Below, one piece after another: positions 51,643 through 56,385 of a stretch of DNA of 56,385 nt. The stretch's first letter is position 1; every line of letters starts with the position of its first letter. Under the pieces are notes generated by a model that saw only the letters and a program-made list of their open reading frames with translations, was not told the DNA's origin and did not search any database. The translations under genes and the position numbers were made by a program. Origin of the DNA: an uncultured Bacteroidota bacterium (lineage in GTDB: Bacteria > Bacteroidota > Bacteroidia > NS11-12g > UBA955); assembly GCA_937867025.1 (NCBI GenBank), contig CALMKH010000023.1, positions 1 through 56,385 on the forward strand. The letters are read 5' to 3'.

Positions 51643-52659
51643 TTATTTTTTCCTGGCGGTCTTTGCAGTTTTGCCGCTTTTGCTTTTTGCCTTGGTTTTA
51701 GCGGTCGTACTGCTTTTTTTGGTTTTGACTGCAGACGATGCGGAAGCTGAAGTGATGCGTGTTCTCTTCGAGGCCGATGCAGTGGCCGTGGTCCTGCGTG
51801 CGGATTTGGCAGCCGATGCTGTGGTATTCCTGCCATCATTCTTATGTGATGATAAGCCTCCCAACCGTGCTATCTTCCTGACCTTCTCGGGATCCATGCT
51901 GGCAAACCCCCTGCGGCTGGTGCCGGTTTTTTTCTTTGTTTCCGCCTGGCTTCTCGCGCCGGATCCGCTGTGGGACGAAAGGCCGCCCATGCGCGCTATT
52001 TCACGAACCTGCTCAGGATCCATGCTGGCAAAACCTCTGCGGCTTGTCCTGTTATCCTGCTCTTCTAAAGGTTCCTGGTCAAACTCTTCAAAAGCACGTT
52101 GATCTTCAGGCCAATGTGCAGGCTGGGAAGAACCCCTGCGTCCTGTTTCGCCGAAATTCGGTCTTTCCATATTTTCAAAACCCCTGTTCCGCTGTGCATA
52201 TGGGTTATTGCCAAACCTTCCGGGATTGACCCTATTATTTTTATCATATTGTCCATAACGGTTGCCATTTTGCCCATTGTCATCGAAACCCTGGTCGAAA
52301 TACCCCTGATTCCTGCCCTGATGGCGATATGATCCTGTGTCGTAATAGTCCCGTTCATCATCAGGCTGATCAGTGTAATTGCCCATATTTCCAAATTCTT
52401 CCCGATTCCTGTTGTCAAACGGAATATTGCGATTTTCCAAACGCCTGTTCTGGGCGAATCTTTCTTCTTCGTTGCCATAATTTTCAAACTCCCTGTTCCT
52501 GTCATTTTCATAATATCCGAAATCCTCATTGTGCTCATTCCTGTACCCCTGGAAATTTTCCCTGTTAACAGGCTTATTGTTACGGCGTCTGTTCTGCCCG
52601 AATCGGTCGTACAAGTCCCTGTTGCCGGTTTGCGGACCCCTGTTTTGTCTTGTATTCAT
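51643..52659 (-). CDS. KGG-repeat protein with disordered N-terminus and histone-H1-like tail
   Basis: A 338-residue soluble, very hydrophilic protein. Residues 1 to about 200 are low-complexity, rich in Asn, Arg, Gly, Gln, Tyr, Glu and Asp, without hydrophobic core. Two KGG (stress-induced acidophilic) motifs follow, each RRGFASMDPExVRxIARxGGLSSH, separated by about 20 residues. The last 75 residues are Lys/Ala/Ser/Thr-rich like bacterial histone-H1-type tails and should bind DNA non-specifically. KGG motifs mark stress-induced proteins in many bacteria. The gene ends eight bases before ligD, so joint expression with end-joining repair is likely; a DNA-end bridging or condensing role is inference. 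Confidence 0.8.
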   Translation of the reverse strand: MNTRQNRGPQTGNRDLYDRFGQNRRRNNKPVNRENFQGYRNEHNEDFGYYENDRNREFENYGNEEERFAQNRRLENRNIPFDNRNREEFGNMGNYTDQPDDERDYYDTGSYRHQGRNQGYFDQGFDDNGQNGNRYGQYDKNNRVNPGRFGNNPYAQRNRGFENMERPNFGETGRRGSSQPAHWPEDQRAFEEFDQEPLEEQDNRTSRRGFASMDPEQVREIARMGGLSSHSGSGARSQAETKKKTGTSRRGFASMDPEKVRKIARLGGLSSHKNDGRNTTASAAKSARRTTATASASKRTRITSASASSAVKTKKSSTTAKTKAKSKSGKTAKTARKK

Positions 52660-52919
52660 AATTGTTGGTTTTTAAATCAACAAAGCTCAAAATTTTGTCC
52701 TGGACCTTCTTTATAACAATTCATTTTTATCTTATAGCTTCTCCATACGGAAAAGATTGTAACTATCCGGTTAATGGTTATTAATATACCGGACAGTATG
52801 GCCAATTCCTCAACTGACGGCGTGTATACCATGGTTATCCGTATCATTCTGCCCGCAATCCTGAAAAAAAATAAAAATTTATTTCTGCTCAGGCAACGAA
52901 TGCACACAAGCCTGTGTCT

Positions 52920-52940
52920 ACGGATAGTAAAACTATCCGT
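52920..52940. repeat. Perfect inverted repeat, candidate operator
   Basis: The arms ACGGATAGT and ACTATCCGT are perfectly complementary around an AAA spacer. Related words recur nearby (ACTATCCGG at 52761, ATCCGTAT at 52836, ATACGGA at 52745 in reverse). No T-tract follows, so a protein-binding site is more likely than a terminator. Confidence 0.5.
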
Positions 52941-52976
52941 ATGTTCAGGAAAAATATCTCTAAATTGCTAAACAAA

Positions 52977-53102
52977 ATGGCTTTCAGCCGTCGCTCAAAA
53001 CGTTCTGCCGCAAGTCTGATTTCCAATGATGCTCACATTCTATTCCAGCCCGCCGATATGAAGGGGCTTAAAAATATGCGAAAGCGTTTGGGAAAAGATT
53101 GA
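52977..53102 (+). CDS. Possible 41-residue basic peptide
   Basis: An open frame beginning ATG gives a strongly basic peptide (MAFSRRSKRSAASLIS) ending MRKRLGKD. A TAAATTG resembling a -7 box lies six to ten bases upstream. The frame also extends upstream to an ATG at 52941 and a GTG at 52914. There is no family match that I know, and it runs opposite to its neighbours. It may be a small DNA- or RNA-binding peptide or chance. Confidence 0.25.
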   Translation: MAFSRRSKRSAASLISNDAHILFQPADMKGLKNMRKRLGKD

Positions 53103-53108
53103 TCCGTT

Positions 53109-53447
53109 TTAACTTCCCCTGAATTCTTCCTGATTCTCGTGGTTATCGCCGCCGAGGCTGTAATGATTATTCTCCTCATCCTCACTTCCGATCTCCTCCA
53201 GGGGATCATCCAGTTCGGCGCCCGGAATATCGAGATCTGAGCCGGAAACATCTTCTTCGAAATTTTTCTCACTCATCACACCCGGAGTTTCATAGGTTTT
53301 CAGCCTGGAGGGATCTTCAGGGTCGATCTCGCTTTCTTCCTTGAATTGGTAATAAATATCCTCGCTTGCCGGGTAAGGAGGGTACCCCGGAAATTGTTCT
53401 TGCTGCGGTTGTATATCGCTGCTTTTATTTTGCTTTTTTGGTTCCAT
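53109..53447 (-). CDS. Small acidic conserved protein of unknown function
   Basis: A 112-residue, strongly acidic, probably disordered protein. The N-terminus is Pro/Gln-rich (QPQQEQFPGYPPYPASEDIYYQ) and the C-terminal half has SGSDLDIPGAELDD and GSEDEENNHYSLGGD. As I recall, this C-terminal pattern recurs in hypothetical proteins of many Bacteroidota, so it is a real conserved gene. No catalytic residue is evident. It lies on the same strand as, and upstream of, the KGG-ligD pair, about 450 bases away. Confidence 0.7.
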   Translation of the reverse strand: MEPKKQNKSSDIQPQQEQFPGYPPYPASEDIYYQFKEESEIDPEDPSRLKTYETPGVMSEKNFEEDVSGSDLDIPGAELDDPLEEIGSEDEENNHYSLGGDNHENQEEFRGS

Positions 53448-53575
53448 AGTATGTCAGATTGTTTTTATATTGTCTAAATGGCAGTCCGTTACAAAATTGA
53501 GAAAAAATGCCGCCTGAAGATTATATGTTTTATGAAAAAGCTTGCAAGTTTCCAAGGGAGAATGATAAACTTACC

Positions 53576-54040
53576 CTACACGCCCAGGTTCAGCATAAAA
53601 AAATCCCTTTTCAGGTATGGCTCCTGGCAATGGCCGTTGAATGTTATTATTTTATGCAGTATCCGTTTGAGAACGTTAAAGTCATGCGGTTTCTTTATGC
53701 ATACGTTAGCGCCCGACACCAGTAGTTCTTCCACATCGTTTTCATCGGTTGCAGTAGAATACATGCAAATGCAGAGGTCCTTGTACCGTTCATTCTGCCG
53801 TATGTTTACAAGGCATTCCCTTCCGCCCATGACAGGCATATTCATATCCAGGAACAGGATATCCGGGATAGGTTCTGAGTTATCCAGATAGTCCAGGGTC
53901 TCCCGGCCATTCCTTACCGTGTGGATATCAACATCCAGGTTCAATTCTCCGAATGCTTCAAGGAAGGTATTGGTGTCATCAGTATCGTCATCAGCGAACA
54001 ATACTGAAAACTGTTTGTTTTCTTTTAGTTTACCTTTCAT
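53576..54040 (-). CDS. Single-domain response regulator (CheY-like)
   Basis: A 154-residue stand-alone receiver domain. It has the acidic triad FADDDTDD, the phosphoacceptor Asp65 in LFLDMNMPV, a Thr switch in MYSTATDE and the Lys in CIKKPHD. There is no output domain, so it acts through protein contacts or in a phosphorelay. The open frame extends 41 codons further upstream, but these do not resemble the family and ATG 54040 gives the usual start before the first strand. No kinase is adjacent; the kinase at 819-1850, which also lacks a partner, is too far away to link on position alone. Confidence 0.88.
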   Translation of the reverse strand: MKGKLKENKQFSVLFADDDTDDTNTFLEAFGELNLDVDIHTVRNGRETLDYLDNSEPIPDILFLDMNMPVMGGRECLVNIRQNERYKDLCICMYSTATDENDVEELLVSGANVCIKKPHDFNVLKRILHKIITFNGHCQEPYLKRDFFMLNLGV

Positions 54041-54464
54041 GGAGATAAAATTTTTTAGTTTGACTACTAATTGAAAATAGCAAATTTGAGATATGCAATC
54101 CTCAACCATATTATAACATTTTGGAATTAACTTGTATTTAATGCCTCTTTGCCGGAGGTGCATTCTTCCTTGCTCAGGTAAAACGGTTAGCCTGGTGTGC
54201 CTGGCACTCTGTGTAATTAAGCGTGGTGAAGCCTGCCTGTGCAGTGGATCAGCGACACGTTCGGAAAATGGAGGATGGGATGGTAATAATGATGATGCGT
54301 TTCATAGTGAGGCAATATTAATCTAATTATTTTATAATTGGAAGAAAAATATGTTTTTTTATTTAGCATGTATGATCTGCATGCCCGTATTAAATTATAA
54401 GATAAACATGCCAGGATATAATCGCATATATCCGCACGGGGTTCAAATTTGCATTAAAAATACC
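54041..54464. other. Divergent intergenic region upstream of the SDR gene
   Basis: About 420 bases with the 5' regions of the receiver and SDR genes. A CAAATTTG (one mismatch to TAnnTTTG) at about 54444-54451 could drive the SDR gene. A 64-codon plus-strand frame at 54132-54326 is Cys-rich and low in protein-like features and is not called. Confidence 0.4.
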
Positions 54465-55277
54465 ATGAAGCAACAGGATAAAACAGTGCTGATAACAGGA
54501 GCAAGCAGCGGGATCGGTCTTGAACTCGCCAGGTTATTCGCACAGAACAGGTTCAATATGGTGATCGTGGCACGGCACAGCGAACACCTTCAGAAAACGG
54601 CGGAGGAATTGCGGGCGCTTGGAAGCGGGACTGTCACCATTATTTCCAAGGACCTGTCTCTTCCCGGTTCAGCGCGCGACGTGTACAACGAAACGACGCG
54701 CCAGGGTATACGCGTCAATATCCTGGTGAATGATGCGGGGGTGGGTACGTATGGACTTTTTACGGAGACAGACCTGGAAAAGGAGCTGGCACTTATACAT
54801 TTGAATATCGTATCCCTGGTAACCCTCACAAAGCTGTACCTGAAAGACATGTTAGCGTCGAAAGGCGGCCGCATACTTCAGCTGGCTTCAGTTGCGGCGT
54901 ATCAGCCGACCCCCAGGCTGGCCGTATATGCCGCTACCAAGGCGTTCATACTTTCATTCAGCGACGCACTGGGAACAGAGCTCGAGGGCAGTCCCGTAAC
55001 AGTGACAACACTTATTCCTAATGCTACAGATACTGATTTCTTCAGGAAGGCCGGCATGGAACATACAAAGGCGGCGTTGAACGACCCGGAGGATCCGGCA
55101 GTTGTTGCCAGGGTCGGGTATGAAGCCCTGATGAAGGGTGATGCCCATGCCCTGCCTCCCGGGGTCAAGAAAGAGGTAGTGAAGAGTTCGGTGCTTCCGA
55201 ACAGGGTTGTAGCCAGGCAGGCCGAAAAACAGGTTCAGGAAGAAGAACCCCGAAAAAGTAAAAAAGCCAAATCTTAG
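54465..55277 (+). CDS. Short-chain dehydrogenase/reductase (SDR)
   Basis: A 270-residue classical SDR. The nucleotide-binding motif is TGASSGIG near the N-terminus, followed by LVNDAGVG (the NAG motif region), the catalytic Ser in LASVAAY and YxxxK as VYAATKAF. The basic residues after strand 2 (VARHSEH) favour NADP(H). The family reduces or oxidises diverse ketones and alcohols; the substrate is unknown. The C-terminal 25 residues form a charged tail (QEEEPRKSKKAKS) beyond the fold. ATG 54465 is chosen over 54351 because it starts right before the Rossmann fold (MKQQDKTVLITG). Confidence 0.88.
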   Translation: MKQQDKTVLITGASSGIGLELARLFAQNRFNMVIVARHSEHLQKTAEELRALGSGTVTIISKDLSLPGSARDVYNETTRQGIRVNILVNDAGVGTYGLFTETDLEKELALIHLNIVSLVTLTKLYLKDMLASKGGRILQLASVAAYQPTPRLAVYAATKAFILSFSDALGTELEGSPVTVTTLIPNATDTDFFRKAGMEHTKAALNDPEDPAVVARVGYEALMKGDAHALPPGVKKEVVKSSVLPNRVVARQAEKQVQEEEPRKSKKAKS

Positions 55278-55307
55278 AATATGTATCTTTTGGTTTTTCT
55301 GAAAGGT

Positions 55308-55335
55308 AAAAGAGGTGTGTCACACACCTCTTTTT
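55308..55335. terminator. Bidirectional terminator between the SDR and glycosyltransferase genes
   Basis: The arms AAAAGAGGTGTGT and ACACACCTCTTTT are perfectly complementary around a single C (breathing opens a usable loop), with a T5 run on the plus strand and T-rich sequence on the minus strand. It lies between the convergent 3' ends. Confidence 0.8.
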
Positions 55336-55356
55336 AGTATGTTTTAAGTATGCTGA

Positions 55357-56385
55357 TCAGCTAAGGATCATTTGAGCCGCATGTTTCCACGTGTACTGTT
55401 CCGACACTTTCCGGTGGAAGGCGCGGGCAATCAGGGTCCTTAGCCTTTTATCCGATACCAGCGAATTCATGGCTTTTGCAATGGAGTGCTCGTCGGGAGT
55501 GGTAAGTATCGCGTCAACATCCTTTTCCATAACGTCCAGGACAGGGGCGGTAAGGGGGGCTATAATCGGTTTGTTCATGGCGCCGTATTCGAAAATCTTG
55601 ACAGGTGAACCATACCAGTTTGACTTGACCATGACTGCTATGTCCATCAGGTCGATATAACTGAAGACATCTTCATTGGAAACACTGCCGGTAAATATGA
55701 TGCGATCTTCTAAATCCAGCTCCCTGCTAAGGGCTTTAAGTTCTGGAATAATTTCACCGTCACCGACTATCATAAGTACAGCATTTGGTTTTTCTCTGGC
55801 TGTGGAAGTAAAAGCCTTAATCAGCAGGTCCACGCCGTGATACGGAAAGATGGAGCCCACAAAGCCTATGATGATCTTGCCCTCGAGCTTGTATGTTTCA
55901 ATGAGGGAAGCCTTCAGTGCGGGGTTCGGAACAGCCTTGCGCATGTTCACGCAATTGGGCACCACCCTGATCTTGTCTTTTCCGTTGAGGTATTGCATGT
56001 AATATTCTTTTAGTACGCTCGATACCACATATACTTTGTCAGGATAGTTGGCCTGCATGTATTCGGAAGCCCTGGCTTTGTATTTCCATAAAGTGGGGAC
56101 TTTCTCAAATTTCCGTACCTCGTCCATAAACGGCGCATTAATCTCTATGTAATGCAGGCATTTTTTTTCCTTTGCAGCCTGAAGGCCTGACAACTGGAGA
56201 TAAGCAGCCCTCTCATACACAAGGTCGGGTTTGAACGTATCGATCTCATATGTGAGGATGGATTTCGCCTTCTTGTCAAATTGCATCAGGCGCAGCTCTT
56301 TCAGCGATCGCCAGATGATGGAAGGTACCGCTTTCTTCAGGACTGTTTTCAGCCTGTTTTTTCGGGATGGAAGGGTGGGTGAGGA
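55357..56385 (-). CDS. Family 4 glycosyltransferase, N-terminus beyond the right edge
   Basis: At least 342 residues of a GT-B fold glycosyltransferase; the frame is open to the window edge, so the start lies outside (an internal ATG at 56286 is not the start because the sequence before it, KAVPSIIWRSLKELRL, continues in frame). The C-terminal GT4 domain shows IGFVGSIFPYHGVDLLIKAF, IIFTGSVSNEDVFSYIDLMD and the donor-binding GSPVKIFEYGAMNKPIIAP. Such enzymes transfer sugars from nucleotide sugars during LPS, capsule or exopolysaccharide synthesis. Donor and acceptor are unknown; the neighbour outside the window may extend a glycan cluster. Confidence 0.9.
   Translation of the reverse strand, partial: SSPTLPSRKNRLKTVLKKAVPSIIWRSLKELRLMQFDKKAKSILTYEIDTFKPDLVYERAAYLQLSGLQAAKEKKCLHYIEINAPFMDEVRKFEKVPTLWKYKARASEYMQANYPDKVYVVSSVLKEYYMQYLNGKDKIRVVPNCVNMRKAVPNPALKASLIETYKLEGKIIIGFVGSIFPYHGVDLLIKAFTSTAREKPNAVLMIVGDGEIIPELKALSRELDLEDRIIFTGSVSNEDVFSYIDLMDIAVMVKSNWYGSPVKIFEYGAMNKPIIAPLTAPVLDVMEKDVDAILTTPDEHSIAKAMNSLVSDKRLRTLIARAFHRKVSEQYTWKHAAQMILS

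Larger units (their letters stand above)
52660..53108. other. Upstream region of the KGG-ligD operon
   Basis: About 450 bases that hold two inverted repeats (arms TCCGGT/ACCGGA near 52767-52795 and a perfect ACGGATAGT/ACTATCCGT pair at 52920-52940), several ATCCGTAT-like words, and one small plus-strand open frame. No perfect TAnnTTTG promoter for the KGG gene is visible; it may use an alternative sigma factor. Confidence 0.45.

Noticed and set aside
52677-52907. 76-codon minus-strand frame upstream of the KGG gene
   Set aside because: Starts in an A/T-rich intergenic region, has mixed hydrophobic and Cys residues without a coherent pattern, and has no promoter; likely chance.

Overview
The window looks like chromosomal DNA of a Bacteroidota bacterium, probably Sphingobacteriia/Chitinophagia-like. 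Three kinds of evidence support this. Several promoters match the Bacteroidota -7 consensus TAnnTTTG and Shine-Dalgarno sequences are lacking. There are type IX secretion system (T9SS) sorting domains, SprB repeats and Reg_prop/Y_Y_Y sensor kinases. The set of DUF families is also typical of this phylum. I see no rRNA, tRNA, CRISPR array, transposase, phage gene or replication origin.

Layout. 1-660: the end of an unidentified gene and two decayed remnants, a T9SS sorting-domain fragment and a beta-barrel C-terminus. 0.8-3.6 kb: a cytoplasmic histidine kinase and three small genes (unknown, DUF3788, GyrI-like). 3.8-7.4 kb: a periplasmic-propeller sensor kinase with its NarL/LuxR-type response regulator. 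7.7-10.2 kb: an SPW/VKOR-like membrane protein translationally close to an NAD-dependent epimerase. 10.4-13.6 kb: NhaA antiporter, acyltransferase 3 and FkbM methyltransferase. 13.7-17.7 kb: trehalose operon (OtsA-OtsB fusion overlapping a GH15 glucoamylase/trehalase-like gene). 17.9-23.2 kb: DUF4180, a membrane protein, an outer-membrane beta-barrel and a LamG/T9SS surface protein. 23.3-27.1 kb: UMF1-type MFS transporter, spermidine-synthase-like methyltransferase, a second barrel, and purQ.

27.3-48.9 kb is the dominant feature: a two-gene operon on the minus strand, about 21.7 kb, preceded by a good TTG-N19-TAnnTTTG promoter and closed by a strong hairpin terminator. The first gene encodes a 4379-residue secreted protein with five tandem (Ig/CARDB-like + parallel beta-helix) modules and eight CARDB repeats, but no recognisable sorting domain at its end. 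Seven bases downstream is a 2835-residue protein combining an M4 thermolysin-like peptidase, about 20 SprB repeats and a T9SS type A sorting domain. Together they look like a cell-surface adhesin/protease pair.

49.4-53.4 kb: a DNA ligase D (ligase + polymerase, no phosphoesterase domain) lies immediately downstream of an unusual protein built from a disordered Q/N/G/R/Y-rich region, two KGG stress repeats and a histone-H1-like basic tail, suggesting a joint role in DNA end joining under stress. An acidic conserved small protein and a single-domain response regulator lie upstream of this pair. 54.4-56.4 kb: an SDR oxidoreductase and a family 4 glycosyltransferase cut by the right edge, separated by a bidirectional terminator.

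All functions are read from sequence motifs and family knowledge; no database search was possible. Start codons were moved from the longest open frame where promoter position, overlap with a neighbour or family N-termini argued for it (nhaA, purQ, otsAB, the methyltransferase, SDR, receiver protein, LamG protein, FkbM).
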